64,000 nt of DNA, from positions 62,001-126,000 of the forward strand of contig JAMKCF010000076.1 in assembly GCA_023634235.1 (NCBI GenBank), in the 5' to 3' direction. The stretch is from Pisaster brevispinus. Its lineage: Eukaryota; Echinodermata; Asteroidea; Forcipulatida; Asteriidae. Below are positions 47,310 to 59,540 of this stretch, piece after piece; position 1 is the stretch's first letter, and every line of letters begins with the position of its first letter. Position numbers and translations under genes: made by a program. The notes beneath the pieces were generated by a model. That model had not been told where the DNA came from and ran no database searches. It was given only the letters and a program-made list of their open reading frames with translations.

Positions 47310-47915
47310 GATAATAATAAATTGTCAATAAAGGCAAATTTTTTTGCCAGCTCATTACTCAATGCTTTTAGATCTTACACTTATTAAAAACATTTATCGT
47401 CAGAAGAGAAATAGTCATTATTAATTCATTAGATGAAAATATCAATTAAAAACATTGTCATTGCTGCCATTTAATTTTAAAAAATATTTAGATTCTTGAT
47501 TTTCTTTCCTCTTTTTTTCGGAGGGGGGTGGGAGGGTGCGGGTGCTTGGGTAGGACAACAAGTTTATTGCTTCAATGGTACACATTTTGTTGTGGTACAT
47601 GGTCACTAAAGCAACAAGATAATTGAAGTAGAAAAACATTAGAAAAAGTGTAAATTCTTTGCATTTTTTGGAAGTGTAGGATTTTGATGTTTTTATTAAA
47701 TAATTGCGTTGCCTTTTTAAAATTCTGTTTTTACTTTGCTCCGTGAAGCTATAAACGCCATTAAATGTTATTAGTTAAAGCAAAAACTAAACAATTTTAA
47801 GGTTCATATTGTTTTATATACCAGTAGGCTTACAGGCAGTATATTGGTCCTTGGAAATAAGTAGGAAACTTAACAAGTATATGGGCTGACCAAGGCCTAC
47901 ATGTACATGTAATGT
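47310..47915. repeat. Local tandem duplication, copy 2
   Basis: Second copy of 45715-46265, offset about 1.6 kb, with the same landmarks. It is AT-rich and non-coding. Confidence 0.7.
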
Positions 47916-50378
47916 AGGCTTTTATTAACTTTATTAACAGTTTTTATGCTTTTTCCAAGGAAATTATAGGCCCTACTAAAAGGTTAGAAGATCCTCTATG
48001 AAGTAAAAAATTTGATTGTTTAAAGTGAGTTCAAAATAACATGTGTTTATCTTTTATTTTATACTGACCTATTTATTTTGTATTTGTTGATTATTTTTAT
48101 TTATCATTTATTTTTTATGTTTTAAAACTACTTCTTTGGGTGGTTAAACCAGCACTTGTGAATTTTTAAGCCAGCTGAAACCATTTTTGACTAAAATCCA
48201 AATTGTTTACACTAAAATACTTTTAGTTAATTTGGTGGTTGGGCGGGGGGGGGGGGGGGGGGGTAAGAAAGTTGTTGGAATGCCACAAAGTTGGGTTTCT
48301 TTATTGGCCTGATCATTTTAACCATAATTTCAATGGCTAAAAAAAATTAAATTAAATTTGATTGTTATTTTTTTAATTGCATCATTATTTTTATTTAATT
48401 AAGATGAAACTGTTTTGTTTTATTGCTCGTTGTTTGTTTGTTTGCTTTTTATGGAGCATTTAATAAGTTTTAGGTCCAGATACACAAAAATACTCATGCA
48501 AAGGGCCAATTTATTTGAATTAAAAAAATCTCAAAAATTGAGTACTAAAAAATTAGTACTAAACTAGTACTACTTACTAGTCTTAACAAAAAATTATAAT
48601 TGAATTACTAAATTAGTAATTAATACGAATAATTTATATTCTACTTTCTCAAACAAATTGAGGCTTGCAAAATAAATATTCCACTAAAGATTATATAATA
48701 ATTTTCAACAAATTATAAAAAGTATTTACCCTGAATAACTGGGTTGTTGTTGAGCTCAGCCGACTGACTTCCAGTCATAACAAATTAATATAAACCATGT
48801 GCTCCTTCCACCACTGCAGTGTGTGGTATTGTTTACTTAAATAGGTACCCTGACTCACTAAGTATGTCATAGCATGCACAGCTTAAGATTGGAACCATGT
48901 TATTATGCTCTATTGAAAAAAATGTTATATATAAATTATGACAGTTTTGTTTTAAATAGTTATATCGTATTGTAACCTAAAATTATTCAAAATATCTTGT
49001 TTGGGGGTTATAGAAATTTAAATCATTTTGAGCTTTTTCAGTTTTTAGAATGGACAGTTGAAAATAGCGCCACCTATTGATCATGGCTTCCTTAATTTAA
49101 TTGTGCATGCAGCATATGTGATTGTTTGTACACGCGGTTTGTGAAACTTACTTTTGTTATTTGGAGATTGTAATATAATTCGGAAATACCCTGAAGTTTC
49201 TTATGAGGAAAAGTCATTTTGTGGAGTTGAAATTCAGGTAAAAATGCTTTTTCTGGCTCAAAGATTAAGGTCAACATTCTGCCTCCATAATGTACAAATG
49301 ATTAATAATGCAATTTTGTATCACATCCTCATGCATAAACATATGTGCTCATCTTATTCTAACTGGTGGGAGTGGTGTACACTGTCCTGTTCCGTTATCA
49401 GGATCATATTTTTAGTTTAAAAGACGACGGTTGGTATCAGGGGACAAGGAAGCCCCAGCTACATCCAAAGCCTAATCAAAGTTCAGTACTTTTAGTAAAG
49501 CGAATTTTGTTAAAGTGACAATGTTGTTTTTTGCGTAGATTGTCACTAAAACGCGTTGGCCCTATTTTAACATCAGTTCAACAATGGATATACGCCCCTA
49601 TAAATATGCAAACTGCAATATCTTTTAAAAGTGCAGAAATAAAAAATAGAATGTATTTGCAGTCATACTTTTATTATCCAGGCTTTCGTTTAATTGCAAA
49701 AAATGTAATGAAATGGAGATACATGAACTTGAAATTAAAAATTAACAACACAAGACCATGAAGCCTTGGTACCAATTATGATATCAATTAATTAATTGCC
49801 ATTCGTGGAAATGTGATAAAAAATGCTACAATGACATGATTCAAGAACAGGTCAATAATGTGGTTAAGAATTGAACATTAATTAAGTATTGGGCCAATAA
49901 CGTCGGTATTGGTTAATACAACAAATACAAGAACAGCTAAAAATGTGATTATTAGGTGTAAAAAACTGGAGTCAAATATTGGTCAATAACGTGAATATTG
50001 GTATTGTGAAAAAAATGACACAGCCCACAGCACCAAGAGGTCACAAGAGTCATAAATGTTCATTAACTTGCTTATTCCAGTTAAAAACAAAAGCGCATGC
50101 ATCTAATGCTCCCAATGTAAAAAGTTGTAACTTTTTTATTGATGTTTCAAAATCTATAAAAAAAAATCCTATCATCCAAACACCGGCCATGCATCTTCAA
50201 AAGTATTCCAACCCCGTGGTCCATCACTAAAAATTAACTTGCTTTGCCAAAAATACACCTAGTTTTTGTAAGAAACATCCCGTTAACCAACAAGGCATGT
50301 ATTTGAATCTAAGGTAGGATTGTAGTGTGTCTACTTAGATAACTAATTCTTTGATTTTGAAACTTTCTTTCTTTTAGA
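47916..50378. other. AT-rich intergenic sequence
   Basis: No supported gene. Poly(G) at about 48245-48263, probably within a degraded third copy of the preceding repeat. The open frames at 49092-49761 lack domains and splice context. Confidence 0.4.
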
Positions 50379-50620
50379 TTGATTTGTCTACATTCCCCAT
50401 GACGTTTTGCAACATAAGATGTCGACACCAGCAGCACACAATATACAACACCAAGTTAAAGATGTAGAGGCACCACAGAAACACAACACACTTGGACATG
50501 TACTGACTCTATATGAACTGATGGAAACCATGGATGACTACACTGAGTAGTTGATTGTAACGACGACCAGAATGAACTGATCACAACACAATCCAGGAGG
50601 TAACCAAGGTACGTGCATTT
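50379..50620 (+). ncRNA. Exon-like block, paralogous to 58063 (possible untranslated or lncRNA exon)
   Basis: A pyrimidine tract and acceptor (CTTTCTTTCTTTTAG) lead into sequence that parallels 58063-58330: 'cattccccatgacgttttgcaacataaga' here against 'catttcccatgggcaacatataaga' there, then 'gaactgat', 'ccagaatga' and 'ctcagagagaggtttgc'. All frames contain stops, so it is unlikely to code. A possible donor GTACGTGC lies at about 50609. Confidence 0.35.
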
Positions 50621-51484
50621 TAAACTCTTATTGAACTCATGTCCATCTCAGAGAGAGGTTTGCTGCATTTAATCTCAGAGCAACGAATCAAGAGAACTTC
50701 ACAACCTTTGTTAAGTGCTTTCCCAGATTACATTCATACATTGGGCCAACATTGGCTTTTGGTCGGCAATGTTGGCGTTGGTATTGTATAAGCCTGTGAC
50801 CCTACGTTTAATTTACTATCTGTTTAAACAAAACTTTTCTAAATGGTTAACCGTTTAAACCTTTGTCAGCGGCAAGTCAATGTTCTAAAATACACGAACA
50901 CCAAAGAAAATCCTCCATGGTACAAGGAAGTCCCAATGTTTTGACTATTAACGGCCGCCCTCCCAAAGTTTAATGACAAACAAAAAATGACAAACCACGG
51001 AACGAAAGCAACTTCGAAGGCAGCGCCGATCACTGGTATAAGCTTCCTTTATACACAAACTATTTTTCGCCTGCACTTAAAACGACCAAACGAGCAGCCG
51101 ACAAGCCATGCCCGACTTCCAAACCCCAGCATTAGAATTGCGATCGTTCATTTCAGTATACATGTACATGTTCTGTACATTACAAATGTTAAAGGGACAC
51201 ACCGGCTTACTGTTTACCTAATTTAGTGATGTGGAATGACAGACAATAAATTTTAAATGGTTGTAAAAAAAAATCATCAAAATATCACGTAATTAACGAA
51301 AAATGTGAAAAAAACAAAACGCGGTCAAAGGTCAGCTTATACGCTTTTCCAGCCGTTGCAAGTCGTTGTGGTGCTCTGTTTATGTATTAATTATAACAAT
51401 GGCGAGGCATGACGATCCAGACTTCATATCCATCAAGCACAAATTCACGTGGAAATAAAAACACAGACATAAACGGACGTAAGT

Positions 51485-51512
51485 CCATAGAGCAAGGTTC
51501 CTTGCTCTATGG
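51485..51512. repeat. Perfect 13-bp inverted repeat with 2-nt loop
   Basis: CCATAGAGCAAGG, TT, CCTTGCTCTATGG. Located inside the 1.9-kb TIR element. Confidence 0.9.
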
Positions 51513-51534
51513 TCAGTCCTAGTCAAAGTCCGAT

Positions 51535-51600
51535 CGCGGTCGTAACCAATAACTGTTTCGGTTGGTCTTGCCAATGAAACAGTTATTGGTTACCACCGCG
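51535..51600. repeat. 25-bp inverted repeat, 24 of 25 paired, 16-nt loop
   Basis: The left arm, 51535-51559, contains CGCGGT and GTAACCAATAACTGTTTC. The right arm, 51576-51600, contains GAAACAGTTATTGGTTAC and ACCGCG. One internal position is mismatched. It lies 22 bp from the shorter hairpin at 51485. Confidence 0.9.
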
Positions 51601-52711
51601 AAAACACACCCCAACCAGTATTCTGTGTACGACGAACTGGACGAACTTACTTGCAATGGAGAACGTTTCTTCAACATCCAAGGATCGGTACAAAAAAACA
51701 TCGCAAGGAAAAACACCCAGAAGGTGGTCCAACGAAAAGTAAAAAGTAGAAAAACCCACGATAAATCGTGCATCGGTCCGGGCCCCACAACGTATGGTCT
51801 ACAACAGCAGGGTCCAAAGTCCAAGCTAACCAACATTCCGCACGCTGTGATTGGCCGTTGATGGCCGTTGTAATTACCATATTTATAAGAGAGCTTGGCT
51901 AGTCTCCAACACGATACACGCTCACGGGCTGAGTAAAGAATTGCCGCACAGTGTGCTGCACGCCTGCAGATTGGTACAATAAAGTATATACAGCCTTGGA
52001 TTAAGGCTATTCAAACAACAACTTTTGCCGATAGAGGGCGATGCGTGGCAAAGGTACTGGAATTTTCTCAATTTGCGTTGTCGACCGGTCGATGAATCTC
52101 AATGATTTTATTGCAAACGAAGTTCTAAACAACCGATCCTTAAATCACGAATCCATGGAAATGGTTGTCAATGGAAAAAGTATTATTTAGGGCAGAAATT
52201 AGGGGATAACATCGTCCAAAAATGATTTTTTTTGTTTAATGTTTCTTAATAACGCATAGCCAGCTTTCTACAAATAATAAAACCCCACACTGTGCGGCAT
52301 ATTCTGTGTGTATGTTTTCGGCGCAACGCACAAAGCAAAATGTATAACAAATTGTAGGTTTTAATTAGTTGTAGCTTAGGTTCGCTGAACAAGTAAGTGT
52401 CAATCACACGTGCCCACAGTGGAGCCGACCAAAAGCTTGTCGGCAAATTATTGAACCACAAACAAGTTACTATCAGCCTTCTGACAGACTGTACTTGCCA
52501 GAGATAAAAAGTATCGGGCCATTCAACAGTAGTTGTCGGGCAATTTCAATTAAACTAAATTGTTTCAAGCAGAAAAATACAGTGATAAGGCAGCGAAAAC
52601 GAAAGGCTTATCTTTTCATTTTTCGTTTCGTTTAAACGGTTAGTAATTTTCTAAACCTATAGTGATTTTGTAAACGTTTAAACGTTTAAACGTTCAACCG
52701 TCACAGGCTTA

Positions 52712-53180
52712 GTATTAATAGTATTAGCTTTTTGCATAGGCCTCATGTTGCCATGAACAGTGTTGGCATTATGTTTGTTTCTGACATTGGGCCAAGGTCA
52801 TCCGAATCACATTGTCTTTCTGTCAGCAATCCATAGAGCAACGTTAGATTTTTGAGAAAAAAACCAAAACATTTGGCAATGTGTTGGGGTATTGATTTTT
52901 GGCCAATATTGGCTGTAGTTCGACAATATAATAATGGTTTTACGTTGACAATCAATGTTGAGCCAACGTTGGTTATTAGTGGTTAAGCAGTATCGACATT
53001 GTGTTAGTTTGCAACGTACATGACGTAGGACCAATGCTGGCTCCAAGTTGGCATTGTCACATTGGTTTTATGTCGGCTATCATTGTTGAGCCAACGTTGG
53101 CTATTATTGGAAAAGTATTATACACATTGAGTTGGTTTCTGATGTAGGACCAATGTAATGTTTTTTCTAGGTCAGCATTA
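52712..53180. repeat. CCAACGTTGGC-type degenerate repeat region
   Basis: Repeated palindromic words such as 'ttgagccaacgttggctatt', 'gttggcattgtcacattggt' and 'taggaccaatg(c/t)'. The same type lies on the far side of the TIR element at 50740-50788, and a weaker version near 49880-50000. Unit length is irregular, roughly 60-120 bp. Confidence 0.6.
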
Positions 53181-53253
53181 AGGGGCCGTTCACAATTATC
53201 AACATTTTCATGAGCCTACAAACCTCACGCTGGGGGGGGGGGGGGAGGGGGTT

Positions 53254-53368
53254 AATGCCTGCCGTACGCTTGTTTGCCTTTCCTTTAATTTCAATATGTT
53301 TTCTCGCCCGTTAATGCCCGCCTAACGCTTTTTTTGTTTTTTAAATGTCAATCTGTTTTCTCGCCCGT
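53254..53368. repeat. Two-unit direct repeat of about 58 bp
   Basis: 'ttaatgcctgccgtacgctt' to 'gttttctcgcccg' is followed at once by 'ttaatgcccgcctaacgctt' to 'gttttctcgcccg'. Preceded by a poly(G) run (53233-53246) and followed by a short GC-rich patch (53375-53470) with no recognisable gene. Confidence 0.75.
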
Positions 53369-53779
53369 CGCCACAGCCGATGCCGAGCGACCACTGGCCG
53401 AGCCGGTCGCGCCCCACGCCAGGCCCTGCATCGCATCCCATGAACGTATTGTGTACAGCATGCGCGGCATTGTCCTTCACACGTACATGTACATGAAAAT
53501 GTACTGTTTGTACGTACATGAATAGCGTGTTTTTAATGGCCGGCCACGCCCATGCACACACAATCAGACATTTGTCCCACACGCACTAACAAGACTGCCT
53601 GGACAAGTTCATTTTATGTATAGGGTAAACATTATCAAAATATTATAAATACAGTGTAAACTAATCTGTTTCAAAGAGAACATTTGTAAATGGTTTTTTT
53701 GCATTGTAAAAGGCTTCAAATAAATTTTGTTTCATGAGAAGAAAATTATTTAAGCATATGTACAACGGATTTACGTGAC

Positions 53780-56700
53780 TCCTGAAAAAATTGCTCTGTG
53801 ATTTTCACTTTTTTCTCAAAAACTTGACAACTTTAATACATTGTATGAAGCTGAAACTACAGGTAAATTATAATACATACATCTTCAATCACACTGAAAG
53901 GGGTTCATGTCATGGCCAAAAACTTGATCTACAAAAGGTACAAAAACCCTTTAAATCACATGCAAGTGTCTATAAATAGACTTGTGTGAAAACAAATCAG
54001 AGCAACACATGTAATTCCTACATACTTTTAGGGTTTTTGTTAAAATGCATAAAATGGGAATAAGTTTTATACCATCGTGTTCCTTATGAAATTTATTGTT
54101 ATGAAAAAAACTTTTTTTTTCTGTGACGTCATCAGGTGTCAAATTACGGTTATTCAAAGTTTATTCCTTTACAAATTCATGTCTCCTGAACCACATGTTG
54201 TTAAGTCGTGTTGTTTGTGTTGTTTTGTAGCTTACAACAAATGCAACAATTTTTTCAAAACATTGATCTCACTTTGATCTCTTCTTCTGGTCAAAACAGG
54301 AAGCTCAAAACTCTTAAAAAAAAAGCATATCTCCTGAACAAAATGCCATACAGTCGAATTGTTTTTGTTGTATTGTAGCTTACAACAATTGCAACATTTC
54401 ATTTTAAAACATGGCCTCATGTGGATCTTTCCTTGCAGTCCAAATAGGAAGTTCAAATAAAAAACTAGACATTCAGTTTTTGTTTACTACAAAAACAAGG
54501 TGTTCAGATCGATGCCATCAAATTATGATTAAATGATGTTATATTGAGGAGTTATTATTTGTTAATTATTAAATTCATCTTCCAGTTTAAACCGGAAGTC
54601 AAGGTCAAAGGGCATATCATTTTGTGTATAGTTTCTTCACTTGTTATCTACCTTCCAAATGATGCATAGATTTAAAAAATCCAAAGTGTGGTTCAGAAGT
54701 TAGGATTTTTTGAACTACGAAATTTCAACTTCCGGTTTGAACCAGAAGTTAAGGTCAACGGGTCACATTTTGTGTAGTGCGTGTTTATTTTATCAATACC
54801 GTTCAGACTACGTATGGATTAAGGAAATCCAATGTGTGGTTAAAGAGATATGAATTTTTCAAGTATTATTAGACTATCCGTTATTAATTGGGTTTGCAAT
54901 GTACATGTACAATGAAATAGCGAGCATCACTACATGTATTTGCACATGTAGTACAGTCGACTCTCGTTAATACGAGGTCTGCCGGACTGGCCCATTTTCC
55001 TCATATTATCTGAACCTCGTCTTAAACGCAGCGCACTATTTACACGTACATGTACATGTACCTACATGTACTGTATACACATGTCGTCATAGTGCATGCA
55101 CTACACACGTGTCTAGGCTAGAACGGAGCGGTTGGCTTCCTAGTACAGTTCTTACGAGCATCCTGTACACAAAAATATTAATGATAAATGCAATTTTGTT
55201 GACTATGATCATAGAAATTTAATATTTTGTATAACTCAAATACAAAATCATAGCTAAGTCATGTCAAACTTGCCGTTCATGTGACCATGATGTGACAGAT
55301 TCGATACTGCGTAGCGCCTATGCTGAACGTTGTTTTCGCTGGTAGCCGCTTGGCGTGTAGGCGAAGTAGTATTTCAAGCATAGGTTACCAGCCTAATGTT
55401 TCTGATTTTCGGATCGGACGGAACCGTGTAGCCGGTCCGATCTGATAAATAGTTTGGCAATAAGCATGAAATTTCAGAAACTTGCCTGACTGAATGGTAA
55501 GCTTTTACGCAACAATATTTTTCCGATCTCGCTATGAAAAACAATACATTTTGTCATCATGGGGCCGCAAAAATACCTGGTATTATCCGTGTTCTCGTTA
55601 CGACCGTGCTCGTATCTTCCGTTTTTTAAGACATAGAAACACGAATGGGACAGTTTGGGACCGGTGAAATACCTCCTATTAACCGGCGTCTCGTATCTTC
55701 CGAGCTCGTATTAACGAGAGTTGATTGTACATGTACATGTCAACTTAACTACATTGTACACGTGCATTGTACAGGTGCGTGACTGTGTACAGTGTCGACA
55801 TATGTTTGTGTTGGCCTACACTGTCGTGCGTTTTCATACGATGAAAGTCAGCAGACACATGCGCTTTGACGCCCAGTTTTGACCAGATGCAAAGATTAAA
55901 ATGCTATAATCTCTGTGCAAAAGTTTCGGCAGGATAACTCATCTATAACTTGATGCAAAATTCATGTTAAAATATTACGTAGTTTTTGAGATATACATTT
56001 TTGAAATTTTCACCTACCGGTTTGAACCGGAATAGAAGGTCAAATGGGGTCACAATGTGTGCAGCGTTTGTTGAACTTTTCACGACCTATCCGATGATGT
56101 GTAGATTGTAAAAATCCAACGTGCAGTTCATGAGTTATGATTTTTTACAAATATTAAACTTTGATTTAATGTAATTTAATACCCGATGACGTCATCTCAA
56201 CATCATCAAGTTTGAGGTGTCTTGATACTAAGGTTCAAATGTCTGATGAGTTTCAACCTTCAGTTCGATTTCAATCTTGAGTTATGCTGTAAAAAAGCCA
56301 AAAACATGACTTTTTAAAGGAAAAAAATCGAGGGAAACTTCGACCTAGAGTAATGACCCGGAAGTAAAGGTCATACGATTTTGACGCTAACTTTTCAAAT
56401 GTTGCCCCAGTCTTGATTTATCATATACCCAATTATGAACATCATAGCTTTCAATCCAATGTGTGATTCGGGAATTATGATTGTTTCAAGTATTGAATTT
56501 GATCATCAGGTTTGAACCGGAAGTCAAGGTCAAATTGGGTCGCATTCTGTGTGTCAATTCTTAAGTTGATAAATACTTTGCCAATGATGTATAGTTGGTA
56601 AATACTTTGCCGATGATGTGTAGATTGTAAAAATCCAACCTGTGGTTTTTGAGTTATGATTTTTTACAAATACTAAACTTTGATTTAATGTAATTCAATA

Positions 56701-57600
56701 CCCAATGACGTCATCATGACATCACCAAGTTTGTGTCATCTTGATACTAAGGTTAAAATGTCTGAGTTTCAACCGTCAATTCAATTTCAATCTTGAGTTA
56801 TGCTGTACAAATTAACAAAACATGACTTTTTGAAGGAAAAATTTTGAAGATAAACTTGGACCCAGGGTAACGACCCGGAAGTAAAGGTCATACAATTTTG
56901 GCATAAAGTTTTCAAATGTTGCTCCAGTCTTGATCTATCAGATGCCAAACTTTGAACATCATAGCTTATTAATTCAATCAAATACAGCGAAAAGAATTTG
57001 GTAATTTTTTTTAAAATTTCAAAACCTTGTAATTCAACACCCAATTTTGTCATCATGACGTCATCAAGTTTGTGCTGTCCTCAATTTAAGGTTCAAATGT
57101 CTGATGAGTTTCAAGGTTCAAATCAATTTCAATTTTGAGTTGTGACAAGTTTGTTTTTTTTAATGAAAAAACACAAAGGCAGACTTTGACCTTCTGTTAA
57201 GACCGTAAGTAAAGGTCATACAATTTGTGCGTTACTTTTCAAATGTTGCCCCTATCTTGATGTATCAGATGCGCAATTATGAGTTGCATAGCTTTCAAAT
57301 TCACGAAGATACAGCAAATAGAAAATGGTAATTTTCAATTTATAAAACCTTGTAATTCGACACCCACTGCTGTCATCATGATGTCATGACAAGTGTGTTG
57401 TCTTTATATTAAATTTAAATCTTGAGTTATGCTGTAGAGAAGAGTTCTCTAGAAGAAGATGGAGAAGAAAAAAATTAAAAATAACAAAAACAAATGGTGT
57501 TCATGCACATATTGCATGAACACCTAAAAAAACAGAACAAAATCAATAGGTGTTCGTGCAAAATTGCACGAGCATCTAAAAAAACTTTTCCTGACTTACA
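53780..57600. repeat. 3.8-kb block of 'CCGGTTTGAACCGGAAGTCA' repeats with terminal hairpins
   Basis: Semi-palindromic words like GGTTTGAACCGGAAGTCAAG followed by 'gtcaa' and 'gggtcac' recur near 54586, 54734, 56022 and 56512. Longer units starting 'gtaattcaatacccaatgac' and containing 'tcttgagttatgctgta' and 'aagtaaaggtcatac' recur at about 56170, 56689, 57030 and 57349. Two adjacent hairpins close the block: GGTGTTCATGCA/TGCATGAACACC at 57496-57524 and a similar imperfect one at 57549-57576. The type of element is unresolved; no coding frames. Confidence 0.65.
54954..55727. mobile_element. pogo/Tigger-like non-autonomous element nested in the repeat block
   Basis: 774 bp with TA on both sides. 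The terminal inverted repeat is 23 bp with 21 matches: CAGTCGACTCTCGTTAATAC at the left end and CAATCAACTCTCGTTAATAC read from the right end, each continuing GAG. This terminus resembles pogo/Tigger-family ends. A second inner inverted section includes GCCGGACTGGCCCATTTT against the complement of CACGAATGGGACAG. No transposase. Confidence 0.8.
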
Positions 57601-58062
57601 AGTGGTTAAATCTTCATTTTTGTGCAGTATTGTAGCATAGAGCACATGTAAACATTTTATTTAAAAACATGACCGCACTTACTGGTAAGCTTTATGGTTT
57701 GGGACTTTTGCACAGTTAGAGTCAAATTTGGGGTCTGTGTTTGGTTTAGAGTTATTGTCTAATTGCCTAAATTTCTGGGTTTATTTCTGGGTTCATTTCA
57801 GGGTCTGGATCACACAGTCATATCGTAAACCGGAACAATTTTTTTTTCTTGTTCACAGACACCTAATGTCTAGTTCAACTTAAATTTGGTTATTAAAGAG
57901 TGTTAAAATACAGGTACATATGCCTGGCCAAATTACATACTTTTCTAATTAGGTGTTTGCATAAACAGAAGTAATAGCAATGCATGTACTTGATTTTGTA
58001 TGTAGAGTGTACAAGTAAAGGTTATTAAATCTTTGATCTTTTATTTGTCTTACTTCCAGATT

Positions 58063-58330
58063 GTTTTGTCCTCATTTCCCATGGGCAACATATAAGATCT
58101 ACACAAGCTACCTGCAAGTTATGACAGCAAGTTGAATACATCACAGAAAGACAAGGCACTGCAAGGCACCAGACAGTCTTAACATCTGTTTGAACTGATC
58201 AAACCATGGAGGAATACATCAAGTACTACAATGTAACGATGCCCAGAATGAGCTGCTCACAACAAGAATCCATAGAGAAGGTGAAAACTGCACTTCAAAC
58301 TTCTATGAACTCATGTACAAGTCAGAGAGA
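58063..58330 (+). ncRNA. Exon-like block, paralogous to 50379
   Basis: An acceptor-like TTTGTCTTACTTCCAG precedes sequence matching 50379-50620 (see landmarks there). A short frame from 58206 (MEEYIKYYNVTMPRMSCSQQ) is open for 63 codons, but the paralogue has a stop at the same place (MDDYTE, stop), so coding is doubtful. Confidence 0.35.
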
Positions 58331-58399
58331 GGTTTGCAGCACTGTAAACTCACACTGCAAACAGTCAAGAAGACACAAAGGGGGGGCCTACAGATAAAT

Positions 58400-59540
58400 G
58401 TTTGTGTCACAACGGTGGAGAATCCCACACACTGGCTGAGTGCTTACCACTGGAACCCAGAAAGTACGTGTTGCAACTCATGGTGCTCCTTCAACTCAAG
58501 AGAACATGTAGATGTTGCAACAACTGAGCCCCTAGCACTGCCCAATGCATTCATCAACACCATAAAAAGTAAAACTACCCTGTAATGCTAAACTGGAAAT
58601 TCACAGTGACAGCAGTTCTGATCAGTAGATTTGGGATGTACATGAACAGAAATCATGACAAACTTAGTATAATACTCGCCACATGAACCTGATGGAATGC
58701 AATTTACAACTCAAAGTTCTTGCAAGAGAGATGACTGTGCCTTCATAGAGTTGTGTCCCATTATTTGAAACTAGCCCTAAACTGATTATACTCACCACAG
58801 GAATAGGATAGCATTGCGTAGTGTTCTGCACTTTAACTTAGTTTGACATTCATCAAGAAGAGTACATAGATACAATGTGACAATCTAGCCCCATATTTGA
58901 ACCAGTGCTCACCACAGGAACTAAAAGCAGGTTCAAACAGTGCCACTATGTAATCTTAAGATTAGGGTAGATGCTGAAGCAATTGAAACCCCCAAAAACT
59001 TTGTTCACTACTCACCAAATACACCAACAAAGTACTGGAACTCATGCTGCACCTAAAAATCCAAGAGAATTAGATGTTGCAACAATAGAGCTCCAAACAA
59101 TACCTGATGATTACAACATTATCCTTCAGAGTTCTACAACTTATGCTGATACTTTCTGCTACATCAGCAGAAAGCCATCTAAACTTATCCATACTCAACA
59201 CATGAACCCAGAGTATGTCACAAAGTATGCTGTACCAATATAAGGGATCAACTCACAGTGCTTGCATGACAGATTAGTGACATTTAGAGAGTTGTGTTCT
59301 AGTGCTAGGAAAGCTCCACACTACTGCTCAGTGCTGTACCACTAGAATTAGAGAGGATTGAACCTGAAGAGAAGAATGTGAAGATGCAGTCATGACAATC
59401 AAGTCTAAGCTTGATGCAGTGTTGACTACAAGAGCCAAGAGGAAAACCATGCTGCCCTAACTGAATTAGTTGCAGTAGTAAAGAATATGTTAGATGTTAG
59501 AACAACAGAGAGCCAAGCAATGAGTTGGAACACATGGAAG
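58400..59540 (+). repeat. Internally repeated, low-complexity exon-like stretch
   Basis: About three diverged copies of 'ggaactcatggtgctcct..caactcaagagaa', 'tagatgttgcaacaactgag', 'ccaatgcattcatcaac' lie near 58465, 59035 and 59475. Between them 'gagttgtgtcc', 'actcaccacagga' and 'cttgcaagagagatga' recur. Overlapping plus-strand frames of about 90 codons are open, but in different frames per copy. Confidence 0.45.

Larger units (their letters stand above)
50789..52711. mobile_element. 1.9-kb TIR element with GTTTAAAC-rich subterminal repeats
   Basis: It is bounded by TAAGCCTGTGAC at left and GTCACAGGCTTA at right, with the direct repeat GTATT just outside each end (50781 and 52712). Both subterminal zones are rich in GTTTAAAC/AACCGTTTAAAC words in mirrored order. 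The insert splits a CCAACATTGGC-type repeat region. The interior (about 51370-51900) is less AT-rich and holds two strong hairpins and a TATA-like 'tttataagagag', but no recognisable transposase. Confidence 0.7.

Noticed and set aside
51519..51880. Overlapping frames of 69-105 codons on both strands
   Set aside because: They lie across a long hairpin in a TIR element. No transposase motif or other domain is seen.
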